Of a DNA stretch of 64,000 bases, positions 23,901-32,499 are shown one piece after another; positions within the stretch are counted from its first letter, which is position 1; every line of letters starts with the position of its first letter. Below the pieces are notes generated by a model. The model did no database searches. It was not told the DNA's origin and saw nothing but the letters and a program-made list of their open reading frames with translations. Source of the stretch: Dehalococcoidia bacterium (lineage in GTDB: Bacteria > Chloroflexota > Dehalococcoidia > Lucifugimonadales > JAGWBF01); contig JAGWBJ010000008.1 of assembly GCA_021295955.1 (NCBI GenBank), forward strand, positions 78,043 to 142,042. Direction: 5' to 3'. A program made the position numbers and the translations under genes.

Positions 23901-24281
23901 ATGGTAATCACCAACAGAGTGCGGGCGATATTTGCCGACGCCTGGACCGTCTACAACGGCGCCCTCGAACGGCTGGAGCAAGGGGACATACGGGACGCCG
24001 CCGAGAAGGCCTGGTGTGCTACCAAACGCGCTACCGACGCGCTGATCGTGGCGCATACCGGAGAGGAACCGGAGAAAGCCCCGATTACGTCCAGGGAGCT
24101 CCGCCGTTTGGCTTTGGGAGACGCACGGCTGGACAGTCTCGTGGCCTGGTACTGCGCCAACAGGGACATGCTGCACGGCGATTGCTTCTATCTGGGATTG
24201 TGCGAACCCACCGAGGATACGGACCGCCGTATAAGGGAGACTGCTCTCTATATCCAGCAGACCGAGTCCCTGGCCGAGTAG
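23901..24281 (+). CDS. Small HEPN/PaREP1-like helical protein
   Basis: A 126-residue all-helical protein. Its pattern recalls HEPN or PaREP1-type proteins: an N-terminal helix (RVRAIFADAWTVYNGALERL), then GDIRDAAEKAWCATKRATDA, and a late NRDMLHGDCFY with an Arg-x3-His near the expected catalytic or polar site. The spacing is shorter than the RX4-6H of active HEPN RNases, so nuclease activity is doubtful. The codon bias is weaker than in neighbours. ATG 23901 is the first start after the promoter; partner genes are absent. Confidence 0.6.
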   Translation: MVITNRVRAIFADAWTVYNGALERLEQGDIRDAAEKAWCATKRATDALIVAHTGEEPEKAPITSRELRRLALGDARLDSLVAWYCANRDMLHGDCFYLGLCEPTEDTDRRIRETALYIQQTESLAE

Positions 24282-24342
24282 ACCCTGGGCCCATGGAATA
24301 TCGTGGAATACCCCGTCGGAATACCATCGAGGAGGACCTGAC

Positions 24343-25338
24343 ATGGCCCGAATCGGGGTCCGCCTGGAGTCGGGCCCGCATCTGACCCCCGGCCAGCTCA
24401 TAGAGCTGGCGAAGCTGGTCGAGGACCGCGGCTTCGAGAGCGTGTGGCTCCCCGAGGGCGCGGGCAGCGAAGCCCTGACCCACCTGGCGGCCTTCGCCTG
24501 CAACACCAGCCGCGTCACCCTGGCTACGGGCATTCTCCCCATCTACCACCGGACTCCCACGCTGCTGGCCATGGGCGCAGGCTCGGTGGACGCCATCTCC
24601 GGGGGACGGTTCACCCTGGGCCTGGGCGTGGGGCACCGGGACCCCGTCGAGGGAGGCCACGGCATCCCCTTCGACCGTCCCATGACCCGCATGCGCGAGA
24701 CGGTGCACATCGTCCGCGGTCTCCTAACCGGAGAGCCGGTCACCTATGAGGGGAAAGTGTACAGGCCCCGGGGAAGCAAGCTGGGATTCGCCCCCCTCCG
24801 GCCCGATCTGCCCATATACCTGGCGGCACTCAGGCCCCGGATGGTCGAGATGGCGGGAGAGATCGCCGACGGCGTCCTGCTCAACTGGGCCACGCCGGAG
24901 TACCTGGAGCAGGCCGTGGGGCATTTGCGCCGGGGCGCCGAGAAGGCTGGCCGCGACCCCTCTGCCGTCGACGTCGCCTGCTACGTGAGGACCGCCGTGG
25001 TGGACGACGTGGAGGCGGCCAAGCCGTGGCTCAGGCGCCGCATCGCCTACTACTTCACCATGGACTACTACGTCCGCTACTTCGAGCAGCGGGGCTTCGC
25101 CGGCGAGGCCGCCATCATCTCCGCCGCCCTGGCCCGGGGCGACCCGGAGGGCGCGGCGGACGTCGTGACCGACGCCATGCTGGAGGAGCTGGCGGTGGTG
25201 GGCTCGGCCGAGGAGTGCAGGAGGAGGGTCGACGCCCTCCGCGCCACGGGCCTGCGGATGCCCGTGGTGGCCCCCTTCGTGCAGGGGGACAACGCCATGG
25301 AGACCTTCCGCGCCGTCATCGACGCCTTCGCCCAGTAG
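24343..25338 (+). CDS. LLM-class flavin/F420-dependent oxidoreductase
   Basis: A 331-residue luciferase-like TIM barrel resembling F420-dependent 5,10-methylene-H4MPT-reductase-type enzymes. Supporting segments are LVEDRGFESVWLPEG, a TGILPIYHRTPTLLAMGAGS block, GGRFTLGLGVG, and VTYEGKVYRPRG. GAGGAGG precedes ATG 24343. It is the first of four LLM genes in the window. With an F420-reductase-like gene at 36.8 kb, F420 rather than FMN is a plausible cofactor. Substrate unknown. Confidence 0.85.
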   Translation: MARIGVRLESGPHLTPGQLIELAKLVEDRGFESVWLPEGAGSEALTHLAAFACNTSRVTLATGILPIYHRTPTLLAMGAGSVDAISGGRFTLGLGVGHRDPVEGGHGIPFDRPMTRMRETVHIVRGLLTGEPVTYEGKVYRPRGSKLGFAPLRPDLPIYLAALRPRMVEMAGEIADGVLLNWATPEYLEQAVGHLRRGAEKAGRDPSAVDVACYVRTAVVDDVEAAKPWLRRRIAYYFTMDYYVRYFEQRGFAGEAAIISAALARGDPEGAADVVTDAMLEELAVVGSAEECRRRVDALRATGLRMPVVAPFVQGDNAMETFRAVIDAFAQ

Positions 25339-25414
25339 CCCGGCGCCGGACACCGGCCCCGACGGCGCCGATACCGTCCACGGGTCTCCGTGGACCCCGA
25401 GAGGAGGCCTTCCC

Positions 25415-26623
25415 ATGTTCCTGATGAGGTTCACCGAGCGCGCCTACGTCCACTACACCGAGGACGACGTGAGGAGAAGCCCCAACCAGGCGGTGCGCCT
25501 CACCTTCTCCAACTCACACTTCGACCCCGAGAGGGGCGCCGACCTGTACAACGAGTACCTGGACGAGTACGAGTACTGCGAGGAGGCTGGCTTCGACGGG
25601 CTGATGCTCAACGAGCACCACAACACGCCCACCTGCCTCGGCGCCGCCATGAACCTGGAGGCGGCGATCCTCGCCCGGGCCACCAGGAAGCCCAAGATCG
25701 TGCTGCTGGGAAACCCCCTGCCCATCTTCGACAACCCCATACGCCTGGCCGAAGAGCTGGCCGAGATCGACATGATCTCCCGGGGCCGCCTGGTCTCGGG
25801 CTTCGTGCGGGGCACCGGCGTGGAGACCCTGGCCACCAACACCAACCCCGTCTACAACCGGGAGCGGTTCGAGGAGGCCCACGACCTGATCATCAAGACC
25901 TGGACCACCCCCGGCCCCTTCCGCTGGGAGGGAAACCACTACCACTTTCGCGTGGTGAACCCCTTCGAGCTGCCCCTCCAGAAGCCCCACCCGCCCATCT
26001 GGGTACCCGGCCAGGGCAGCCCGGAGACGCTGATATGGTGCGCCGAGCACCACTACCCCTACGTGTTCCTGGAGACCGACGGCGAGGCCACCCGGGGGAT
26101 GAAGGAGATATACGCCGAAACCGCCCGGCAGCACGGGTACGAGGCCGGTCCCCAGCACTTCGGATACCTGCTGCGCATCCACGTCCAGGACACCGACGAG
26201 AAGGCCCGGGAGGTGGGCAAGGGCTTCCTGGTGGGCAACGTGGGCGTGGGCAGGATACCCATGCCCCGCCTCTACATGGCCCCCGTGGGCTACAGCAGCC
26301 GCGACCCCCGTTACTTCGAGCTGATGAAGCGGGTATCCCAGGACCCCTTCCGCAGGGGAGGGGGACTGGACGCGGCGGGCTACGACGAGATCCTGGCGTC
26401 CCGCAGGATGATCATCGGCAGCCCCGACACGGTCATCGCACAGCTCCGGGAGGTCCTGGCCGGCGTGCGGCCCGGCATCCTGGGCGTCTGGACCAACGAC
26501 GGCTCCATCAGCCACAAGGACACCATGCGATGCTTGGAGCTGATGGGCCAGGAGGTGCTGCCCGCCCTCAGGGAGATCGGGGACGAGCTGGAGCTGCCGG
26601 GCCCCTTCGAGAAGGCCCCCTAG
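25415..26623 (+). CDS. LLM-class flavin-dependent monooxygenase
   Basis: A 402-residue luciferase-like monooxygenase of the bacterial-luciferase/alkanal branch. It shows AGFDGLMLNEHHNTPTCLG early, NPIRLAEELAEIDMISRGRL, and KPHPPIWVPGQGSPE. AGGAGG lies 7 nt before ATG 25415. It is 76 bp downstream of the previous LLM gene, probably in the same transcript, suggesting a shared pathway of carbon-heteroatom or Baeyer-Villiger-type oxidation. Confidence 0.86.
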   Translation: MFLMRFTERAYVHYTEDDVRRSPNQAVRLTFSNSHFDPERGADLYNEYLDEYEYCEEAGFDGLMLNEHHNTPTCLGAAMNLEAAILARATRKPKIVLLGNPLPIFDNPIRLAEELAEIDMISRGRLVSGFVRGTGVETLATNTNPVYNRERFEEAHDLIIKTWTTPGPFRWEGNHYHFRVVNPFELPLQKPHPPIWVPGQGSPETLIWCAEHHYPYVFLETDGEATRGMKEIYAETARQHGYEAGPQHFGYLLRIHVQDTDEKAREVGKGFLVGNVGVGRIPMPRLYMAPVGYSSRDPRYFELMKRVSQDPFRRGGGLDAAGYDEILASRRMIIGSPDTVIAQLREVLAGVRPGILGVWTNDGSISHKDTMRCLELMGQEVLPALREIGDELELPGPFEKAP

Positions 26624-26643
26624 TCCGCACCGGCGGCCCTTCC

Positions 26644-27687
26644 CTACACCGCCGTCCGGTCCACCCTCACGGCCCTCTTCGTGGTGGCCGACTCGATCAT
26701 GGCGGTGGTCGCCTCCACCACCCTCAGGCCGTCCACTCCCGAGGAGCAGGGCTCGGTATCCTCGCGTATCGCCCTGTTGAACGCCTCGACCTCACCTATG
26801 GTCGTTCCCATCTCCCGGTGCTCGTACTCTTCGGTGCTGTTGACCGTCTCGCTCACCACCTCGAGCCTGCCCTGGATGTGCTGTCCCGTGGTGCCCTCCA
26901 TGACTATCCTGCCGTCGCTTCCGTACACGACGACTCCGGCTTTCAGGTCGGGAGTCCTGCGGCCGCAGACGATCATCCCGATGGGCCCGCCCTCGAAGCG
27001 GAGCAGCAGCGTCGCCAGGGCCTCCAGCGGCTGCTCTTGGGTGTGGCCGTCGGTCATGGCGGTCACCTCCACCACCTCCTGGTCCAGGACGAACCGCAGG
27101 GCGTTCACCCCGTGCACTCCCAGGGCCATCATGGCCGAGGCCCCGCCGACCATCTCGGGGGTGCGCCACCAGTCGTTGAGCCCCCCGCTGCGGGCCGGAG
27201 GCGCCACCGCCCCCCGGACCCCGCCGCCGTACTGGGCCTGCACCAGGGTGGCGGCGCCCACCACGCCGTCCGCGACCAGCTTCCTGGCCTTCTTCATGGC
27301 AGGGTGGTGGACCGACTCGAATCCCAGGCCCAGCTTCACGCCCTTGGCGCGACAGACCCGTATCATGTCGGCGGCGTCCTGCGCCGTCAGGGCCATGGGC
27401 TTCTCGCACAGCACGTGCTTCCCCGCCCGGGCGGCCGTCTTGGTGTAGGGAGCGTGAAGGTGGTTGGGAGACGCGATGAAGACCACGTCCACACGCGGGT
27501 CCTTGACCAGCTCCTCCAGCGAATCGTAGGCCGCGGGGGCCCCGTGGCGCTGGGCGAACGCCTCGGCCCGGCCCATGTCCCGGCTGCACACGGCCACCAG
27601 GTCCGCGTCCTCGGCCGACCGGATGCTGGGAGCGAAGGTGTATTCGGGGTAGTGCCCCGGACTGACGATGGCCCATCCTAGTGCCAA
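26644..27687 (-). CDS. Gfo/Idh/MocA family oxidoreductase
   Basis: A 347-residue NAD(P)-dependent dehydrogenase-like protein. The N-terminal Rossmann half includes VFIASPNHLHAPYTKTAARA and the hallmark GKHVLCEKPMALT with the Lys-Pro pair. The C-terminal half is a beta-sheet domain. Start TTG 27687 is supported by GGAGGTGA. It is 19 bp downstream of the kinase gene on the same strand. It converges on the LLM gene at 25415. Substrate (sugar-, inositol- or xenobiotic-like) unknown. Confidence 0.86.
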   Translation of the reverse strand: MALGWAIVSPGHYPEYTFAPSIRSAEDADLVAVCSRDMGRAEAFAQRHGAPAAYDSLEELVKDPRVDVVFIASPNHLHAPYTKTAARAGKHVLCEKPMALTAQDAADMIRVCRAKGVKLGLGFESVHHPAMKKARKLVADGVVGAATLVQAQYGGGVRGAVAPPARSGGLNDWWRTPEMVGGASAMMALGVHGVNALRFVLDQEVVEVTAMTDGHTQEQPLEALATLLLRFEGGPIGMIVCGRRTPDLKAGVVVYGSDGRIVMEGTTGQHIQGRLEVVSETVNSTEEYEHREMGTTIGEVEAFNRAIREDTEPCSSGVDGLRVVEATTAMIESATTKRAVRVDRTAV

Positions 27688-27706
27688 GGGGTCACCTCCA
27701 TACAGG

Positions 27707-28813
27707 CTAGGCGGATAGAAGCTCGACGGAGCCGTGGTCGGCTATCGCCGCGCTGAACCGCTCCATGGTGTTGTGCAGGTACCGTGTAGCCCGCTCGTTG
27801 CCGAAGTCGCAGTAACCACCCACCACTATCCAGAAGAGCAGCAGGTCGAGCATCGAGAACCTGTAGTCCAACAGGCACTGTTCATAGGAGTAGCCCCGGA
27901 CCCCGTTCTCGATGAGGGCCGAGTGGTAGAGCCGCAGGAGGCCCGTCTCCTCCTCCCTGCGCACCTCCGGCGGGAACGCCTCGGCTATGAACGTCGCCAG
28001 GTCGTACGTCCCCCTGCCCCGGGTGCAAAACTCCCAGTCGAACACGATGACCGTGGGACGGCCGTCACGGGAGCCGAACAGCAGGTTGTCCAGGCGGTAG
28101 TCGCCATGGACTATCGTACGGGGATGGTCGCTGAGCCGGCCCCTGATCACCGGTATGTGGGGCTCCAGCCGCTCCGCGATTCCCGCCAGGTGGTCGGGCA
28201 TCCCCCCGCCGGCCTTTTGGGCCAGCATGGACCACGCCTGCGAGTACGTCTCCTGGTACACGCCGGCGTCGGCGGTCTTCAGGGGCATCCAGTCCAGCCG
28301 GTCCAGGGCGGCCGCGTTCCACCACGGGGCCTGGAGCCCCGCCAGGAGGCCGACCACCAGCCGGGCTTCCGCGATGGAGCAGCCGGCCACGCTGTCCCCC
28401 AGGCGCGCCTGGGAGAGGTCCTCGATCAGCAGGATGGCGCGTCCCGTCCCCGGGTCCGTCGCGCTGTAGTAGCAGTCGGGCGTCTCGACGGCGACCCGGG
28501 AGGCCACCTCCTCGTAGAACCTGGTCTCACGCTGGTAGTCGCCCAGCAGGGTGGTTAGGGCCTTGATCTCCGGCGTAGAAGACGGCAGCTTGGCGATCAT
28601 CGTTCGGGGCAGGCCCTCGTCGTGGCCGCCGCCGTCGTACTCCACGCTCAGGCGCGCCACCTGGCTCACGAACCCCTTCCCCTCGCCCACGGTCTCCGAG
28701 TGGCAGGAGGTCACGGAGACGGAGTTGGCGGGCCCCCTGGATCGCAGCGCCCGGGTCAACCATTCGGGCGTAATCTCGTCCACACCGGCGGGAATAGTCA
28801 ACAGCGTCATCAT
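27707..28813 (-). CDS. Phosphotransferase of the ecdysteroid-kinase/aminoglycoside-kinase-like family
   Basis: A 368-residue kinase-like protein. The Brenner motif HGDYRLDNLLF (near residue 232) and the metal-binding VFDWEF are both intact. The N-terminal lobe has AKLPSSTPEIK and the ILLIEDL hinge. This fold phosphorylates small hydroxylated molecules; the drug-resistance label used for relatives should not be assumed. ATG 28813 (or 28810) is chosen because a promoter lies at 28818-28846, which leaves almost no leader. Cotranscribed with the Gfo/Idh gene. Confidence 0.8.
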   Translation of the reverse strand: MMTLLTIPAGVDEITPEWLTRALRSRGPANSVSVTSCHSETVGEGKGFVSQVARLSVEYDGGGHDEGLPRTMIAKLPSSTPEIKALTTLLGDYQRETRFYEEVASRVAVETPDCYYSATDPGTGRAILLIEDLSQARLGDSVAGCSIAEARLVVGLLAGLQAPWWNAAALDRLDWMPLKTADAGVYQETYSQAWSMLAQKAGGGMPDHLAGIAERLEPHIPVIRGRLSDHPRTIVHGDYRLDNLLFGSRDGRPTVIVFDWEFCTRGRGTYDLATFIAEAFPPEVRREEETGLLRLYHSALIENGVRGYSYEQCLLDYRFSMLDLLLFWIVVGGYCDFGNERATRYLHNTMERFSAAIADHGSVELLSA

Positions 28814-28817
28814 GCGA

Positions 28818-28846
28818 ACTATGTCACCAAATCCCCACGCCGTCAA
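28818..28846 (-). promoter_or_regulatory. Promoter of the kinase operon, probably leaderless
   Basis: On the minus strand TTGACG (28841-28846), 17 nt, CATAGT (28818-28823). The expected start site near 28811 coincides with the ATG codons at 28813/28810. Confidence 0.45.
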
Positions 28847-28959
28847 CGGCGGCGAAGGGAGGAGTGCCCGTCGGCTGAGGCCGGGACCGGGCAAAGCCCC
28901 CCGCCGGTGGTGCCCGCCCCGGTAACGGTGTACAATTGCCTCGCTTCCGGCGCCCCGGG

Positions 28960-29020
28960 ACGGGGACCGATACCCCTCATACCGGCCTTCTCTCCAGGGA
29001 GAAGGGGCCTGAGATAACTC
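28960..29020. repeat. Dispersed palindromic repeat (CTTCTC / GAGAAGG hairpin)
   Basis: The sequence around 28988-29004 contains CTTCTCTCC AGG GAGAAG, an inverted repeat of the REP-like kind seen as CCTCTCCCTGGAGGGAGAGG in many genomes. It lies between a divergent promoter region and an LLM gene. Confidence 0.4.
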
Positions 29021-29037
29021 TGACAGGACGGTTGAAA

Positions 29038-30066
29038 ATGGACTTCGGGATGCTCACCGACTTCCACGTCAGGCCCGGAGGCTCCCACGCCGAGGCCTTC
29101 GCGGAGTCGTTCAAGCAGGTGGAGGCCGCCGAGGCCATGGGCATGGACTCCGTCTGGCTGGGGGAGCACCACTTCACCCCCGACCGGTCCGTCCTCGCCT
29201 CGCCGCTGGTCATCGCCAGCGCCATCGCCGCCGCCACCAGCAGGGTGCGCATCGGCCTGGCCGTCCAGGTCCTGCCCCTGGGCAATCCCCTGCGCCTGGC
29301 CGAGGAGGCGGCGACGGTGGACCAGATAAGCAAGGGGCGGCTGGACTTCGGCGTCGGCCGCAGCGGACTCACCCGCTACTACCAGGGGTACAACATACCC
29401 TACGGGGAGAGCCGGGAGCGCTTCTTCGAGTCCCTGGACGTCATCATGAAGGCCTGGACCCGGGACCGCTTCTCCCACGAGGGCAAGTACTACAGCTTCC
29501 ATGAGGTGGCCCTGGTGCCCAGACCCTACCAGAGCCCCCACCCCCCCATCCGGGTGGCGGTGGCCAGCTCCGCGACCTTCTCCCTCATGGGAAAACAGGG
29601 GTTCCCCATCTTCTGCACCACCACCGCCGGCATCGACGAGCTGGAGACCCGTTTCGGGGAGTACCGCAAGGCCTACCAGGAGGCGGGACATCCGGGAGAG
29701 GGCAACACCACCCTGCGCATGCCCGTGCACGTGGCCGAGACCGACCAAGGGGCCCGGTCCGAGGCCCGGGAGAGCATCATGTTCGGCGTCCGGAGGGCCG
29801 CCACGGACCTGGCCGCGGTGGCGGCCAGCGAGGAGCTTGCGGAAAGGATGAGGCGCACCGCCGAGACCCCCTACGAGCAGATAGTGGAGCAGACGGCCGT
29901 CTGCGGGTCTCCCGAGTACGTCGTCCAGCGCGTGCAAGAGTACCAGCGGCGGCTGGGCATAACCGGGGTCGTCATGGAGACCAACTACGGCGGCCTCATC
30001 CCCTACGACCGGGTGGTCAACTCCATCAGGCTCCTGGCCAGGGAAGTGATGCCCAACTTCGAGTAG
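29038..30066 (+). CDS. LLM-class flavin-dependent oxidoreductase (paralogue A)
   Basis: A 342-residue luciferase-like protein: AMGMDSVWLGEHHFTPDRSV near the start, NPLRLAEEAATVDQISKGRL, GVGRSGLTRYY, and QSPHPPIRVAVASS. ATG 29038 begins the conserved first strand MDFGMLTDFH. It is followed 61 bp later by a close paralogue, and both end with an NSIRLLA.(R)VMP motif, pointing to a tandem duplication. A TACAAT at 28931 could be a -10, but no good -35 was found. Confidence 0.86.
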   Translation: MDFGMLTDFHVRPGGSHAEAFAESFKQVEAAEAMGMDSVWLGEHHFTPDRSVLASPLVIASAIAAATSRVRIGLAVQVLPLGNPLRLAEEAATVDQISKGRLDFGVGRSGLTRYYQGYNIPYGESRERFFESLDVIMKAWTRDRFSHEGKYYSFHEVALVPRPYQSPHPPIRVAVASSATFSLMGKQGFPIFCTTTAGIDELETRFGEYRKAYQEAGHPGEGNTTLRMPVHVAETDQGARSEARESIMFGVRRAATDLAAVAASEELAERMRRTAETPYEQIVEQTAVCGSPEYVVQRVQEYQRRLGITGVVMETNYGGLIPYDRVVNSIRLLAREVMPNFE

Positions 30067-30127
30067 GACGGCGCATGTTGCGGACCCGGGAGGGGTGGGC
30101 CCTGGAGGGATGAAAAGGAAGCAGCCC

Positions 30128-31156
30128 ATGCACTTCGGCACTTTCGCAGAGTTCAATACCCGCGTGGGCAAGACCCAGGCGCAGACCCTCCGGGAGTCCC
30201 TGCGAGAGGTCCTGCAGGCGGAGGCCTCGGGCATGGACTCCGTGTGGCTGGCCGAGGACCACTTCAGCCCCGAGAACACCATCATGGGGTCTCCGTTCAC
30301 CATCGCCGGCGCCGTCGCGGCCCTCACCAGCCGGGTGAGGATAGGCATGGGGGTCGTGCTGCTGCCCCTCCACAATCCCATCCGCGTGGCCGAGGAGGCC
30401 GCCACCGTGGACCTCCTCAGCGACGGCCGGCTGGACTTCGGCGTGGGCCGCAGCCCCGTGCTGGTCAACTACAAGGGGTTCAACATACCCTACGACGAGG
30501 CCAGGGACCGTCTCTCCGAGGGGCTGGAGGTGGTCAAGAAGGCCTGGACGCAGGAGACCTTCTCCCACCGGGGGGAATACTGGTCCTTCCAGGACGTGAG
30601 GCTGGTGCCCAGGCCCTATCAGAGCCCCCACCCGCCCATCTGGTTCGCGGCAAGCAGCGAGGAGTCCTTCGTACAGGCCGGAGAGATGGGCCTATCCATA
30701 CTGGTCCCTTCGGTGACGGGCTTTCCCAAGCTGGTGGAACGTGTGGCAGTGTACCGTCGGGTGCGGCGGGAGGCGGGCTTCCCGGGGCCGGGCGAGGTGA
30801 TGCTCCGGATCCCCGCATACGCGGCCGAGACCATGGCAAAGGCCAGGTCCGAGCCCGAGCCCAGCACCATGCACAAGGTGGAGCTCCGGGCGAAGATCCT
30901 CCTCCCCAACATCGTCAGCGAGGACGTGGCCCGGGAGTTCCAAAAGGCCTCACAGGTCTCCTACGACGACATACTGCGGGACAGCGTCATGTACGGCACA
31001 CCCGAGGCCATCGTCGACCGCATCCAAGGGTACCGGGAGATGCTGGGGCTGTCCGGGGTGATCCTGGAGACGAACCTGGGAGGCCAGGTCCCCATAGACC
31101 TGGTCGAGAACTCCATCCGCCTCCTGGCCGCCAGGGTGATGCCCGCCTTCAAGTAG
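30128..31156 (+). CDS. LLM-class flavin-dependent oxidoreductase (paralogue B)
   Basis: A 342-residue paralogue of the preceding gene with the same block order (SGMDSVWLAEDHFSPENT, NPIRVAEEAATVDLLSDGRL, GVGRSPVLVNYKGFNIPY). The conserved EHH of paralogue A is EDH here, so the active-site neighbourhood differs. ATG 30128 is chosen because AAAGGAAG lies 7 nt upstream and homology begins there (MHFGTFAEF). Its stop codon abuts a 13-bp tandem-repeat array. Confidence 0.85.
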   Translation: MHFGTFAEFNTRVGKTQAQTLRESLREVLQAEASGMDSVWLAEDHFSPENTIMGSPFTIAGAVAALTSRVRIGMGVVLLPLHNPIRVAEEAATVDLLSDGRLDFGVGRSPVLVNYKGFNIPYDEARDRLSEGLEVVKKAWTQETFSHRGEYWSFQDVRLVPRPYQSPHPPIWFAASSEESFVQAGEMGLSILVPSVTGFPKLVERVAVYRRVRREAGFPGPGEVMLRIPAYAAETMAKARSEPEPSTMHKVELRAKILLPNIVSEDVAREFQKASQVSYDDILRDSVMYGTPEAIVDRIQGYREMLGLSGVILETNLGGQVPIDLVENSIRLLAARVMPAFK

Positions 31157-31280
31157 GGCTACTCCCTGGGGCTATTCCCTGGGGCTACTCCCTGGGGCTA
31201 CTCCCTGGGGCTACTCCCTGGGGCTATTCCCGGGGGCTATTCCCTGGGGCTACTCCCAAGACGCGCTACTCCCAAGACGC
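31155..31280. repeat. 13-bp tandem repeat array (8 units) plus a 16-bp doublet
   Basis: Eight units of GGGGCTA(C/T)TCCC(T/G) run from about 31155 to 31257 between two convergent genes. They are followed by two copies of AAGACGCGCTACTCC(C/A). The stop codons of both flanking genes fall in or next to repeat units. Confidence 0.93.
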
Positions 31281-31281
31281 G

Positions 31282-32499
31282 CTACTCCAGGACCCCGTCG
31301 TCCTTCAGCGAGCGGTACTCCTCGTGCGAGAGCCCCATCATCTCCGTCAGCACGTGCTCCGTGTGCTCTCCCAGGAGGGGCGCCGGCCGGTCCAGCTTGC
31401 CCGGGGTCCGGGACAGGTGCGCCTCGGTCTGGTCGGTGGCGTAGGGGCCTATCTCCGGGTGGTCCAGGCGCCTGAAGTGTCCCCGGTATCGTAGCTGAGG
31501 GTCCTCGAACAGGTCCCGCGGGTCGCTCACCACGCCCGAGGGCACCCCCGCCCCCTGGAGCGCCTCCATCAGCCCCCGACGGTCCCAGCCGCCGGTGCAC
31601 TCTCCGATGGCGCGGTCCAGGTCGTCCTCGTAGGACTTCCTGCTCAGGAGGGACGCGAACCGTTCCCCGGATATCTCGCCGCGCCCCGAGGGGTCCAGGA
31701 CACTCCGCAGCCCCTCCCACTCCTCGTCGTTGCGGCACGCGATGGCGATCCACCGGTCTTCGCCCTGGCACGGGTACGCCCCGTGGGGGGCCAGCGCCGG
31801 GTGGCGGTTCCCCCTCAGGCCCTGCTCCCGGCCGTTGACCGCCCGGTCCAGCATGGTCGGGGCCGAGAAGTGTATGGACGTCTCCAGTTGGGACATATCC
31901 AGGTGGAGGCCCTTGCCCGTGCGGCGGCGGTAGTCCACCGCCGCCAGTATGGACGCTACGGCGAACCGCGGGACGATGAAGTCGGTGTAGGCGCCGTAGG
32001 GGTTCACCGGCTCCCTGTCGGGCCAGCCCGTGATGCCCGTCAGGCCCACCAGGGAGGAGAGGACCGGCCCGAACCCCGGCTGCCTCTCCAGGGGCCCTCC
32101 CCGGCCCATCATGGAGGCGCTGAACATGATGACGCCTGGGTTCACCGCCGCCAGCTCCTCGTAGCCCACCCCCCAGCCCTCCATGGTCCCGGGGGTGAAG
32201 TTCTCCGTCACCACGTCCGCCCACCGGGCCATCCTCAGCACCAGCTCCCTGGCCCTTGGATGGCGCATGGATATGGCCACGCCGTACTTGTTGGAGTTCA
32301 TGTTGGCGAAGTAGCCGCTGCGGTTGATCCCCGACACCCCGTCCTTGAAAGGGGCCGCCATCCGCAGCACCTCCGGCCGGCCGCCGGACTCCACCCGGAC
32401 CACCGTGGCGCCGTACTCCGCCAGGTACCTGGTGGTCATGGGTCCCACGGCGACCCAGCAGAAGTCCAACACCTTGAGGCCGTCCAGAGCCGGCGGCAT
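31282..32499 (-). CDS. CaiB/BaiF CoA-transferase family protein (1)
   Basis: A 405-residue family-III CoA-transferase. N-terminal LKVLDFCWVAVGPMTTRYLA and YGATVVRVES are typical. The catalytic Asp is in LHLDMSQLET (Asp201). The C terminus has ERFASLLSRK and PAPLLGEHTE. ATG 32499 overlaps the TGA of the second CaiB gene (TGATG), so the two are translationally coupled and may form one enzyme. It would move CoA between acyl groups to activate an organic acid; the substrate is unknown. Confidence 0.87.
   Translation of the reverse strand: MPPALDGLKVLDFCWVAVGPMTTRYLAEYGATVVRVESGGRPEVLRMAAPFKDGVSGINRSGYFANMNSNKYGVAISMRHPRARELVLRMARWADVVTENFTPGTMEGWGVGYEELAAVNPGVIMFSASMMGRGGPLERQPGFGPVLSSLVGLTGITGWPDREPVNPYGAYTDFIVPRFAVASILAAVDYRRRTGKGLHLDMSQLETSIHFSAPTMLDRAVNGREQGLRGNRHPALAPHGAYPCQGEDRWIAIACRNDEEWEGLRSVLDPSGRGEISGERFASLLSRKSYEDDLDRAIGECTGGWDRRGLMEALQGAGVPSGVVSDPRDLFEDPQLRYRGHFRRLDHPEIGPYATDQTEAHLSRTPGKLDRPAPLLGEHTEHVLTEMMGLSHEEYRSLKDDGVLE

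Noticed and set aside
27707-28813. Antibiotic-resistance aminoglycoside phosphotransferase
   Set aside because: Only the kinase fold motifs are shared; length and N-terminal lobe fit the ecdysteroid-kinase-like group, and the context is catabolic.
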